Shown one piece after another: positions 9,774 to 20,348 of a stretch of DNA of 64,000 bases (its first letter is position 1; each line of letters opens with the position of its first letter). The stretch spans positions 1 through 64,000 of the forward strand of contig NZ_JAEACP010000001.1 of NCBI RefSeq assembly GCF_015999335.1, read 5' to 3'. The notes beneath the pieces are model-generated. The model did no database searches. It was not told where the DNA came from and saw only the letters and a list, made by a program, of their open reading frames with translations. The position numbers and the translations under genes are program-made. Source of the DNA: Tabrizicola soli. Lineage in GTDB: Bacteria > Pseudomonadota > Alphaproteobacteria > Rhodobacterales > Rhodobacteraceae.

Positions 9774-11003
9774 TCAGCCCTTGCCCTTCACGATCAGGTG
9801 CTCGGGCCCATAGGCGAAGCCGGTGATGTTGGTGTTGCCCTTGTTGTTGTCGTCGGTGATCACCAGGATATCGTGCTCGCGGTAGCCGCCAGCGCCCGGC
9901 AGGTGGTTCGGGATGGTGATCATCGGCTCCATCGAGACGACCATGCCCGGCTCCAGCACGGTCTCGCAGTCCTCGCGCAGCTCCAGCCCGGCCTCGCGGC
10001 CGTAATAGTGGCAGAGCACGCCGAAGGAATGGCCATAGCCGAAGCTGCGGTATTGCAGCAGGTTCTCGGCGGCGTACATCTCGTTCAGTTCCTTGGCGAT
10101 GTCGCTGCATTTCGCGCCCGGAACCAGCAGTTCCTTGCCGCGGTCATGGACCTTGCAGTTGATCTCCCAGAGCCGGATGTGTTCGTCGCTCGCCTCTTCC
10201 GCGAAGAGCGTCCGCTCCAGCGCGACGTAGTAGCCCGCGACCATCGGGAAGCAGTTCAGGGACAGGATGTCGCCGCGTTCGATCCGGCGGCTGGTGACCG
10301 GGTTGTGCGCGCCGTCGGTGTTGATGCCGGACTGGAACCAGGTCCAGGTGTCCAGAAGCTCGCCATGCGGCCAGACCCTGGCGATCTCGCGCACCATGGT
10401 GGCGGTCGAGTGCAGGGCCACCTCATGCTCTGGCACGCCGACCGCAGTCGCCTCGACGCAGGCCGCGCCGCCGATGTCGGCGATCCGGGTCATCTTGGTG
10501 ATATGGGCGATCTCCTCGGCCGACTTGATCATCCGCAGCCGCATCGAGGCCGCGGCGATGTCGACGAACTCCATCTGCGGGAACTCGGCCTTGAGCAGGT
10601 TCAGCGTGTCGATGGTGATGTGGTCGAACTCGATGCCCAGCCGCTTCACGCCGCCGGACAGACCACGGATGGCATGAAAATAATTGTCCTTCTGCCAGTC
10701 GGTGTAGGTGACGTTGCGCCCCCCGAAGGTGCGCCGCCAGGGCTGGCCGCCGTCGATGCCCGCGCTGATCGAGGTCGAGACCTCATGCGTCACCAGAAGG
10801 CCGTAGCGGCGGCCGAAGTAGCAGAACAGGAAGTCCGAGTAGTAGTTGATGCAGTGATAGCTGGTGAACAGGGCCGCATCGATGCCGGCCTTGGCCATAT
10901 GGGCGCGGACGGCGTCCAGCCGACGCTGCATCTCGGCATCGGAAAAGGTCGGGGCCGCCTTTTCGCCATTGTTCACATAGTCTTGCAGCCGCTCTCGCTT
11001 CAT
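9774..11003 (-). CDS. Creatinase (creatine amidinohydrolase)
   Basis: Cytoplasmic enzyme hydrolysing creatine to sarcosine and urea (EC 3.5.3.3). The 409-residue protein follows the Pseudomonas creatinase pattern closely over its length: FTSYHCINYYSDFL, GQPWRRTF, TYTDWQKDNYF, the catalytic-His segment GINTDGAHNPVTSRR, GYGHSFG and a C-terminal GAGGYREHDILV. It has the pita-bread fold of M24 peptidases but matches creatinase far better than prolidases. The start at 11003 is supported by AGGAGATCCGG just upstream. It leads an operon with a PotFGHI-like importer and faces a LysR-type gene, its likely regulator. Confidence 0.9.
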   Translation of the reverse strand: MKRERLQDYVNNGEKAAPTFSDAEMQRRLDAVRAHMAKAGIDAALFTSYHCINYYSDFLFCYFGRRYGLLVTHEVSTSISAGIDGGQPWRRTFGGRNVTYTDWQKDNYFHAIRGLSGGVKRLGIEFDHITIDTLNLLKAEFPQMEFVDIAAASMRLRMIKSAEEIAHITKMTRIADIGGAACVEATAVGVPEHEVALHSTATMVREIARVWPHGELLDTWTWFQSGINTDGAHNPVTSRRIERGDILSLNCFPMVAGYYVALERTLFAEEASDEHIRLWEINCKVHDRGKELLVPGAKCSDIAKELNEMYAAENLLQYRSFGYGHSFGVLCHYYGREAGLELREDCETVLEPGMVVSMEPMITIPNHLPGAGGYREHDILVITDDNNKGNTNITGFAYGPEHLIVKGKG

Positions 11004-11131
11004 CCGGATCTCCTGCGGATTGGGGGGCCGTTCGCGGCCCGTCATGCGGCAGAGAGGCAGGGAATCCGGGGCGCTTGTCAAAAGATCATAATTCAGCGAA
11101 ACATGAGAAAATCTAATGACAGAGGAAAAAC
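11004..11131. promoter_or_regulatory. Divergent creatinase/lysR promoter region
   Basis: A 128-bp gap between the divergent starts, AT-richer on the LysR side (around 11080-11120: AAAGATCATAATTCAGC, GAAACATGAGAAAATC). A LysR T-N11-A type site is likely here, but I cannot single one out. Confidence 0.45.
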
Positions 11132-12061
11132 ATGGCCCTGCCGCCGCTGACCTCTCTGCGCGCTTTCGAGGCGGCGGCCCGCCTCGGCTCGTTCAAGGCG
11201 GCGGCCGAGGCGCTTTTCGTCACCCAGTCGGCGATCAGCCACCAGATCCGCAACCTGGAGACCTGGCTGGACCAGCCGCTCTTCCAGCGCGAGGGCAGCC
11301 AGACCCGGCTCTTGCCGCTGGGAGAAGAGCTGGCGCGGAGCCTCTCGGTCTCGCTGACCGAGATCGAGGCGGCCTGCCGCCGCGCCCGCGCGGGGCGGGC
11401 CGGCCAGGCGCTTGTCATCGCGGCGATCCCCTCGGTGGCGATGTGCTGGATGATCCCGCGGCTGAGCCGGTTCCGCCAGGAACATCCGGACATCGCCATC
11501 CGCATCGTCTATGCCATGCATGGCCACGGGATCAATTTCCAGGATGTGCATCTGGCCTTTGTCTTCGCGCCCGCGCCGCCGGTGATCCCGGGCATAGAAA
11601 GCGAGTTCTTCCTCAGCGGCGAAAGCGCGCCGGTCTGCAGCCCGGCGCTGCTTGACCGCCGGGGCGCCGGGCCCGGAACGCCCCGGCATCTGCTTTCCCT
11701 GGGGCTGCTGCACGACGGCGACACCTCGGGCTGGAAGACCTGGCTGGAGGAAATGGGCGAACCTGCCGCGGGTGCCATTCCCGGCGCCACCTTCGAGGAT
11801 TTCAACCTTTTGCGGGCGGCTGCCTTGTCGGGGCAGGGGGTCGCGCTTTGCCCGCTGGCGATGGTGCAGCCGGATCTGCAATCGTCGAGTCTCGTCCAGC
11901 TGTCGCAACACATGATCAGCTATGGTTCGGACTATTACCTGTTGTCCACGCAACAGGCCGACCCGCAACTGATCCGGAAGACAAGGATATTCCGAGATTG
12001 GGCGATGGCCGAGCGCGACGCTCCCTTGCCCGTCCCCGGCGAACTACCCGATAGCCGATGA
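11132..12061 (+). CDS. LysR-family transcriptional regulator (GcvA-like)
   Basis: A 309-residue regulator with an N-terminal winged helix-turn-helix (LTSLRAFEAAARLGSFKAAAEAL, VTQSAISHQIRNLE) and a C-terminal substrate-binding domain. The N-terminus resembles GcvA-type LysR proteins. AGAGGAAA precedes the ATG. It is divergent from creatinase with about 130 bp between starts, the classic arrangement for a LysR regulator and its target. The inducer could be creatine or sarcosine, which is inference only. Confidence 0.88.
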   Translation: MALPPLTSLRAFEAAARLGSFKAAAEALFVTQSAISHQIRNLETWLDQPLFQREGSQTRLLPLGEELARSLSVSLTEIEAACRRARAGRAGQALVIAAIPSVAMCWMIPRLSRFRQEHPDIAIRIVYAMHGHGINFQDVHLAFVFAPAPPVIPGIESEFFLSGESAPVCSPALLDRRGAGPGTPRHLLSLGLLHDGDTSGWKTWLEEMGEPAAGAIPGATFEDFNLLRAAALSGQGVALCPLAMVQPDLQSSSLVQLSQHMISYGSDYYLLSTQQADPQLIRKTRIFRDWAMAERDAPLPVPGELPDSR

Positions 12062-12654
12062 GGTTCGGATACTTGGCGTCGGTGGTGTTCAGGACCAGGC
12101 GGGACAGGCCGTGATCGGGGTCCAGCGGCTGCGCGCTTGTTGTTGGGGAAAGATCAGATGCCGTGCCTGAAAGTGATCGGCTGCGGTGGCTGATCGCGGA
12201 TACGACGCTCGCGCCGTGCTCGACCTGATCGCCGTGCGGGGCGGAGGAGGCCACATCCCGACGCTGCGCGACCGCAAGGCCAGCGGAAGGTCGCCCCCGC
12301 CCTCTACCGCCAGCGCAACCTCGTCGCAATCAAAGCACGACGCTGCGCAATCTGCTTGATCTCGCGCACAGGATGGGTCGGGCGACCGGGAGGGTCGATA
12401 CTCTGCTGCCCCAAAATGGGAAAGGCCGCCTTTTTGACGGCCTGGGCTGCGGACTCATAAGCCCGCATCCGCAACTTTGAGCAAGCGATGTTTCCGAAGG
12501 TTTTCTCGTATCGGGATGGCTTGACGCCGGCAGCGGTTCATGCGGAACGTATGGGCCTGCGATTTCACCCTTTCCCGAAGCCGGCGCCTGAATCATGTCG
12601 ATCAACAGATCTGCCCCGACCCTGCGACGCGCCGTGGCCGCTGCGAAAATGCCA
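12062..12654. other. Intergenic region with transposase debris
   Basis: A 593-bp stretch between the LysR gene and the binding-protein-like gene. Roughly 12175-12345 holds a decayed IS5-like transposase fragment (separate entry). The rest (12350-12650) shows no convincing gene. It looks like an old insertion scar. Confidence 0.6.
12175..12345 (+). pseudogene. IS5-like transposase fragment
   Basis: Pieces of an IS5-family transposase appear in shifting frames: a YDARAVLDLIAVRGG-like piece with HIPTLRDRK, then ALYRQRNLV, which in intact relatives leads into the catalytic glutamate region. Frameshifts and missing flanks show a decayed remnant; no terminal repeats were found. Confidence 0.6.
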
Positions 12655-13964
12655 TGAGCAAATATCGTTTCGGCGCCGATCTTGCCGTGTCGGCGAGCCT
12701 TCCCAAGCACGCGGTGCGCGCGCGCGAGGCGGTCAAGGTCGGCGTGCTGGCGCCGCTGACCGGCGACGCCTCGGCCTGGGGACGGCCGGGGTTCGAGGGC
12801 TGCCAGATCTGGGCCGACTGGGTCAACGCCGAAGGCGGTCTGCGGATCGGCGACCAGCGCCGGCGGGTCGAGATCGTCGCCTTCGACGACCAATACGACC
12901 CGGCCCGTGCGGTGCTGGGCGCCAAGCACCTGGTGCTGGACCAGGAGGTCAAGATCATCCTCATGCTGGGGGGCGATACCGTTCCGGCGATCGGCGATTT
13001 CCTGACCCGGTCGCGGATGCTGGCGACCACGCTGCTGCCCAGCGACCTGTCGCCGGACACCCCCTATCTTATCGCCCCCTGCGAGGTGCATCCGATCTAT
13101 GTGGTGACCGGGGTCGACTGGCTGGCCGAGAATCGGCCCGAGTTGCGGCGCGTGGCGCTTTGTGCACAGCGCGACGCCCACGGGCTGCCGTCGCTTGCCA
13201 CCTACCGCGCCGCGTTCGAGGCGGCGGGGATGAGCGTGGTGAAAGAGATCCTCTATACCGGCGCGCCGGAGGATTCCGACGCGATGGTCGACGCGATGCT
13301 GGCCGCCGGACCGGACATCCTGTGCTGGGACACGGCCTATGAACCCTTTGTCCACGCCCTGACCGAGGCCGCCTGGCGCAAGGGCTTCAAGGGCCAGATC
13401 CTGTCCTGCACCTGCGACAACTATCCCGCCCTGATTGAACGCACGAGCCGCGAGTTCATGGAGGGCTTCCTCTTCCACTTCCCGGATTTCGATGATCCGG
13501 CGCTGAACGCTGCCGGCATGGGGTTCCCGCGGCCGGCCGAGTTCTACGCCGAGTTCAACCGCCGCTTCCCCGGCGAATGGAGCACGGTGTCCTGGGAGTA
13601 CTACGCAATCCTCGACATGTGGCGCAAGGCGGTCGAGCGCGTCCAGACCGTCGAGCCGATGGTGGTGCTGTCGGCGATGAAGCTGGGCGGCATCGGCGGC
13701 AACGTCTTCGGCGAGGCGCGCTGGTGGGGGCGCGAGTTGTTCGGGATCGACCATGCGCTGGTCGGGTCCTGGCCGGTGGTGCGGATCTGCGACGGGCGTG
13801 CCCGGATCGTCGAATTCCGCTCGGTCCTGAACTGGTGCGAGGAGCACGGCGACCTGCTGCTGGCCCACATGCGGGCCTGCGGCCAGATGTGGTACCAGCG
13901 GCTTGAGCGGCAGGTCAGCGGCACCGCCACGCCCGAGGATCAGGCCCCGCGCACCAGGTCCTGA
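12655..13964 (+). CDS. Type I periplasmic-binding-fold protein (AmiC/UrtA-like) without signal peptide
   Basis: A 436-residue protein of the branched-chain amino acid/amide-binding family. Characteristic segments are VKVGVLAPLTGDASAWGRPGFEG, WVNAEGGL, AFDDQYDPARAV and the C-terminal SWEYYAILDMWRKA. From the ATG at 12655 (MSKYRFGADL) there is no hydrophobic signal sequence, and in-frame extension to 12540 adds none. No livHMGF-type permease or ATPase genes are near. It may be a cytoplasmic ligand sensor like AmiC, or a misplaced or decayed transporter part. The ribosome-binding site is weak. It converges with the GntR gene, overlapping by 25 bp. Confidence 0.75.
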
Positions 13965-14710
13965 TTGAACTCGGCCAGCGACAGGCGCATGAATTCCACG
14001 GCAGATTCAATGTCGCGGCTTTCGATCGCGCCGCAGAGCGACAGGTTCTGCAACTTGTATTCGCGGATCCGGGCCGGCGTCAGCCGCCGCCGCCGCTGCA
14101 CCGACCAGCCCGCGTCGTTGCTGACCCGGTTGATCATCGTGTAGATCGCCACCAACAGCGGGTTGTGCGTGCCCTCGGCAAGCTGCATGCGGAAGGCATC
14201 GTCAAGTGCCGAGAACCTTTCGCCATCGACGGTGACCCGGTCGATCTCGGCTTGTATCTCCTTTATCTTCTCGATGTCGCGCGAGGTCATGTTGAGCACG
14301 GCAAGCCGGGCGATCTCGGGTTCGATGATCGAGCGGACCACACCCAGTTCCAGCGGGCTGGTGATGTCCCCAAGTTCTCTAAGGTCAAGCACATCGAGCA
14401 GATCCGGCGCGGGTGGCGCTGTCGGATTCTCCTCCTGTTGCGCAGGCCGGTAGTTGACCACCGAACCGCTGCCGGCGCGGCGGAGGACGATGCCGGATCT
14501 TTCGAGCAGCGCCAGCGCCTGGCGAACGGTGTTGCGCGACAGGCCGTATTGCTCTGCCATCAGCCGCTCGGCCGGAAGGCGGGTGCCTAGCCTGTAGGTG
14601 CCGCCGGCAATCTCGGCGAAGAGTCGGTCCGCCAGTTGCCGGGTCTTGGGCGAAACCGGCGTATCGATCTCCTCCTCGGCATCCAAAGGCGATGAATTCG
14701 ACCGAATCAT
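13940..14710 (-). CDS. GntR-family regulator, FadR/FCD subfamily
   Basis: A 256-residue regulator with an N-terminal winged helix (GTRLPAERLMAEQYGLSRNTVRQALALLE) and an all-helical FCD ligand domain (VRSIIEPEIARLAV through the C-terminus). The start at 14710 is favoured by GGAAGGAGAATC directly upstream; an upstream ATG at 14764 lacks such a site. It diverges from the trimethylamine dehydrogenase operon across a 394-bp region with repeated ATTGGTTC/GAACCAAT motifs, so it is the best candidate regulator of that operon. Confidence 0.88.
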   Translation of the reverse strand: MIRSNSSPLDAEEEIDTPVSPKTRQLADRLFAEIAGGTYRLGTRLPAERLMAEQYGLSRNTVRQALALLERSGIVLRRAGSGSVVNYRPAQQEENPTAPPAPDLLDVLDLRELGDITSPLELGVVRSIIEPEIARLAVLNMTSRDIEKIKEIQAEIDRVTVDGERFSALDDAFRMQLAEGTHNPLLVAIYTMINRVSNDAGWSVQRRRRLTPARIREYKLQNLSLCGAIESRDIESAVEFMRLSLAEFNQDLVRGA

Positions 14711-15104
14711 GATTCTCCTTCCAGTTTGCCGGGTGCCCCCTGCATGGCCACCGTGTCTTGGCAAGCCCGGCAGGGATGTGGATCAGCGCTGGTTCGGAAT
14801 CGGTATAATCCTGTGTGTGGCGCGGTGCATCTGGTCATGTGATCTGATCTGGTAAGAGGCTGACAATAAGTAAGAATCGAGAGATGCTCAAGCTTCTCAA
14901 GACCAATATTGAACCAATTTCACCCAAACATCAAGCGAATATCGCAACTTTCTTCCGTTTTGGTTGATTCTGGCGAAACATTCCGTTAGATTTTGCCCAG
15001 AACCCACCGAGATGGGTCGCGGCGATCGGTTTTGGCTAGATTTGGTCTAAATATGGATCAAATTGGTTCATACAGCCGAAGATGCGCCTAGGGAGGAGAC
15101 GCGA
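14711..15104. promoter_or_regulatory. Divergent control region of the gntR and TMA operons, with repeated operator-like motifs
   Basis: A 394-bp gap, AT-richer than its surroundings. ATTGAACCAAT at 14908-14918 is a small palindrome (ATTG-AAC-CAAT). The 11-mer TGAACCAATTT (14910-14920) recurs exactly inverted as AAATTGGTTCA at 15060-15070. A further imperfect inverted repeat spans 15040-15063 (arms ATTTGGTC and GATCAAAT). The downstream copies lie just before the first ribosome-binding site (GGAGGAG, about 15090), fitting repressor operators for the adjacent GntR protein. Confidence 0.6.
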
Positions 15105-15188
15105 ATGGCCATGGATATTGGCAAGGCGGGCTTGACCCGTCCGACGCATCGCTGCGCGACAGGCCCTTGCCGGCCCGAACCCAGATGA
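15105..15188 (+). CDS. 27-codon leader ORF upstream of the TMA operon
   Basis: The best ribosome-binding site in the region (AGGGAGGAG) precedes ATG 15105, which opens a 27-codon frame ending in TGA at 15186-15188. That stop overlaps the ATG (15185) of the next gene, which has no site of its own, so translational coupling is likely. The peptide is basic with two Cys and resembles nothing I recognise. Alternatively a frameshift has split one longer gene. Confidence 0.45.
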   Translation: MAMDIGKAGLTRPTHRCATGPCRPEPR

Positions 15189-15847
15189 AAGCGCATCAAG
15201 CCTGCCGCGCCCCTGCCGGACGGTGCCCCGCATCGGCGATCCCCATCCTGCGCGCACTGGTGCCGGCATCCGATGCCGAGCTTGCCGCGGCCCGTGCGGC
15301 GGGCTGGAGGGGCTGCGACCTTGGCTGGGAGCGGTTGCAGGAACGGGCGGAGTCCGCGCTGCACGCCGGGAACGGCGCCGGTGCGACCGGGCTGTGGCGC
15401 CATGGCTGGTGGCTGGCGAGGCTGCGCTTTTCCACCGACGATCCCCGCTATGCCACCAGCCTTGCCAATGCCGGAATGGCCGCGCGGCTGACCGGGAACG
15501 AGCCGCTGGCGCGGTTGCGCTATGCCCGCGCGCTTCGGCTCTGGGGCGCGGTGCCGGACTGGGTCGAGCGTATGGACATCGCACGGCGCGCCCGCAGCTC
15601 CACGTTCCACCTCCGGTTGGAGGCCACCTACTGGGAAGACTACAAGGCCAGCATCCGGCGCCGGGCGATGGACTTCGCGCGCGAAGCCGCGGCCTGTCTC
15701 GACGCCGGGGCCCACGGCACACCCGTGACCTTCCGGCTGCACGAACGCTGGCGTGGCGAGAGGCCGGCGGCTTTCGACGATCTGCGCAAGTTCCTGGGCG
15801 CGGCGCTTCTGCTTGCCGCCCCACAGTCGCCCGACATGACCAATTGA
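15185..15847 (+). CDS. Uncharacterised alpha-helical (TPR-like) protein of the TMA operon
   Basis: A 220-residue protein. The middle has a helical repeat-like look (residues about 50-120: NGAGATGLWRHGWWLARLRF, YATSLANAGMAARLTGNEPLARLRYARAL), suggestive of tetratricopeptide-type helices. No catalytic motif, signal peptide or membrane segment is evident. The ATG at 15185 overlaps the stop of the leader ORF; an upstream in-frame TTG at 15167 is the alternative. It ends 42 bp before trimethylamine dehydrogenase, so an accessory role with that enzyme is likely, but its function is unknown. Confidence 0.65.
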   Translation: MKAHQACRAPAGRCPASAIPILRALVPASDAELAAARAAGWRGCDLGWERLQERAESALHAGNGAGATGLWRHGWWLARLRFSTDDPRYATSLANAGMAARLTGNEPLARLRYARALRLWGAVPDWVERMDIARRARSSTFHLRLEATYWEDYKASIRRRAMDFAREAAACLDAGAHGTPVTFRLHERWRGERPAAFDDLRKFLGAALLLAAPQSPDMTN

Positions 15848-15886
15848 CACGACGCGCCGCCGGATGCGGCAACCGAGGGAGAGTAA

Positions 15887-18085
<2,199 letters not shown>

Positions 18086-18185
18086 CGCTACCGCCCGGAT
18101 GGCCGTGCGTTGCCGCGCACGGCCGCCACCTTACTGACGATGCGGTCCCGAACCGCATCGGAAGAACCAAAAAGGAAGACGCCAG

Positions 18186-20348
18186 ATGTTCCTCGAGCAA
18201 GACCCGAAGGAAGTGACCCGCATCCTGTTCCAGGATTTTCCGGTCTGGATGATCGTCAGCTTCTATATGATCGGCTTCCTGGCGATCGGCGTTTTCCTCT
18301 ATGGGGTCTGGGCGCAGATCCGCAAGTATCTGCGTGGCGTCCGCTCGGGCGCGTGGTCGCCCTTCTGGCCGCGCTTCCGCCAGATGATCGCCACGGTGCT
18401 CAGCCACCGGACCATCAAGCGGCGGGCCGAGGCGGCGGGCCGGAAACATGCCTGGATCTTTTACGGCTTCACGCTGCTGTTCATCGGCACCAGCATCATC
18501 ACGCTGGACCACGACATCCTCAAGCCGTTGACCGGGCTGGAGTTCTGGCATGGCTGGTTCTACCTGATCTTCTCGGTCGTCATGGACGTGGCGGGCGTGG
18601 CGCTGATCGCCGGGCTTCTCTACATGATGTATCGGCGCAAGTGGCTGGCGCTGCCGCGGCTCGACTATACCCGCCCCGACCGATCGCCCGGCGACCCGGA
18701 CTATGACCGCTCGTTCTACCGGCGCGAGGACTGGGCCTTTCTCTGGACGCTGATCATGATCGCCGCCACCGGCTTCCTGCTCGAGGCGTCGCGCCTGGTC
18801 TGGCTTCAAGGCGATCCCTCGGTCTGGAACTATCGCTGGTTCTCGCCGGTCGGCGCCGTGATCGCCTGGCTGATGAAGGGCCTGGGCCTTGGCCCCGATG
18901 GCGCGGCCGGGTGGCGCATGGGTCTGTGGTGGTTCCACGGAATGCTTGCGCTTCTGTTCATCGCGTTGACGCCCTACACCAAGGTCAAGCACATCTTCAC
19001 CGCCATGGCCTCGCTGATGGCGCGCGACCCCGAAGCCAAGCGGCGGATGCCGGTCGCGGATGTCGATGGCGAGCGGATCGGCTTTTCGCTGCTGACCGAC
19101 TTTTCCGACAAATACCTGGTCAACGTCGATGCCTGCACCAAATGCGGCCGCTGCCACGAGGCTTGCCCGGCCAATGCCAGCGGCTATCCGCTGTCGCCGC
19201 GCGATCTGGTGCTGAGCCTGCGTGAACTGGCCAATGACACCCTGTCGCACGCCCGCATGCCCGCGGGGCCGATTGAGGTGTCGGGCGCGGAGGTCAACAT
19301 GATCCGACCGGAAACGCTCTGGTCCTGCCGCAGCTGCGCGGCCTGCGTGGAAATCTGCCCGGTGGGAATCGAACACCTGCCGATGATCGTCCAGATGCGC
19401 CGCGCGCTGGTCGAGGCGGGCGAATTCGATCCGATGCTGCAGCCGACCCTGAAGAGCCTGCAGAAATCCGGCAATTCCCTGGGCGAGTCCAAGCGCAAGC
19501 GGCCGCGCTGGACCAAGGATCTCGACTTCGAGATCAAGGATGCCCGGAAAGAGCCGGTGGATGTGCTGTGGTATGTCGGCGACTATGCCTCGTTCGATCC
19601 GCGGTCGCAGAAGGTGACGATGGCCTTCGCCCGCATCCTGCATGCGGCCGGCATCGACTTCGGCATCCTCTATGAGGACGAGCAGACCGCCGGCAACGAC
19701 GTGCGCCGCGTCGGCGAGGAGGGGCTGTTCCAGGCACTGGCCGAGGCCAATATCGAGTTGCTGAACAGTTGCGAATTCACCTCGATCGTTACCACCGATC
19801 CCCACACCTACAACACCATCCGCAACGAATATCCCGATTTTGGCGGCACCTACCGGATCGAACATGCCAGCGCCATGCTCGAGCGGCTGATCCGCGAGGG
19901 CACCGTTCCCACGCCGGTCAGCCTGAACTACCGCGTGACCTATCACGATCCCTGCCACCTCGGCCGGATCAACGACGGATCGGAACCGCCGCGGCAGGTG
20001 CTCGGGCGTCTTGGCGTCGATCTGGTCGAGCTGCGGCGCAGCCGCGACAATTCGTTCTGCTGCGGGGCAGGCGGCGGCCGCATCTGGCTGGCCGATCCGG
20101 TCGAGATGAAGAAGCCGGCCGAACTGCGCGCCGCCGAAGCCGCCGAGATCGACGGGCTCGAGGTGCTGGTCGTCAACTGCCCGAAATGCCTGAACATGAT
20201 GGAGGACGGGGTCAAGGGCACCGGAAACGAAGGCAAGTTCCGGGTGATGGAGTTGATCGAACTGGTCCATGAAGCCATGGGCCTGACCCCGGGAGCGGTC
20301 CGGGAGGATGACGAGGCAGGCGCGACCGAACGCCTGGCCACGGCATGA
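18186..20348 (+). CDS. DgcB/EtfD-like membrane Fe-S oxidoreductase
   Basis: A 720-residue protein combining about five N-terminal membrane helices (NarI/cytochrome-b-like, residues 20-270), two 4Fe-4S motifs (CTKCGRCHEACPA near 318 and CRSCAACVEICPVG near 377) and a C-terminal CCG/heterodisulfide-reductase-like part (YHDPCHLGR, NSFCCGAGGGR, VVNCPKCLNMM). This layout is that of DgcB in dimethylglycine demethylation and of EtfD-type quinone reductases. With TMADH upstream and an ETF downstream, I infer that it passes electrons from reduced ETF to the quinone pool. GGAAG precedes the ATG. Its stop overlaps the start of the next gene. Confidence 0.85.
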   Translation: MFLEQDPKEVTRILFQDFPVWMIVSFYMIGFLAIGVFLYGVWAQIRKYLRGVRSGAWSPFWPRFRQMIATVLSHRTIKRRAEAAGRKHAWIFYGFTLLFIGTSIITLDHDILKPLTGLEFWHGWFYLIFSVVMDVAGVALIAGLLYMMYRRKWLALPRLDYTRPDRSPGDPDYDRSFYRREDWAFLWTLIMIAATGFLLEASRLVWLQGDPSVWNYRWFSPVGAVIAWLMKGLGLGPDGAAGWRMGLWWFHGMLALLFIALTPYTKVKHIFTAMASLMARDPEAKRRMPVADVDGERIGFSLLTDFSDKYLVNVDACTKCGRCHEACPANASGYPLSPRDLVLSLRELANDTLSHARMPAGPIEVSGAEVNMIRPETLWSCRSCAACVEICPVGIEHLPMIVQMRRALVEAGEFDPMLQPTLKSLQKSGNSLGESKRKRPRWTKDLDFEIKDARKEPVDVLWYVGDYASFDPRSQKVTMAFARILHAAGIDFGILYEDEQTAGNDVRRVGEEGLFQALAEANIELLNSCEFTSIVTTDPHTYNTIRNEYPDFGGTYRIEHASAMLERLIREGTVPTPVSLNYRVTYHDPCHLGRINDGSEPPRQVLGRLGVDLVELRRSRDNSFCCGAGGGRIWLADPVEMKKPAELRAAEAAEIDGLEVLVVNCPKCLNMMEDGVKGTGNEGKFRVMELIELVHEAMGLTPGAVREDDEAGATERLATA

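Noticed and set aside
12330-13868. 512-residue minus-strand frame
   Set aside because: Antisense to the binding-protein-like gene; no recognisable protein.
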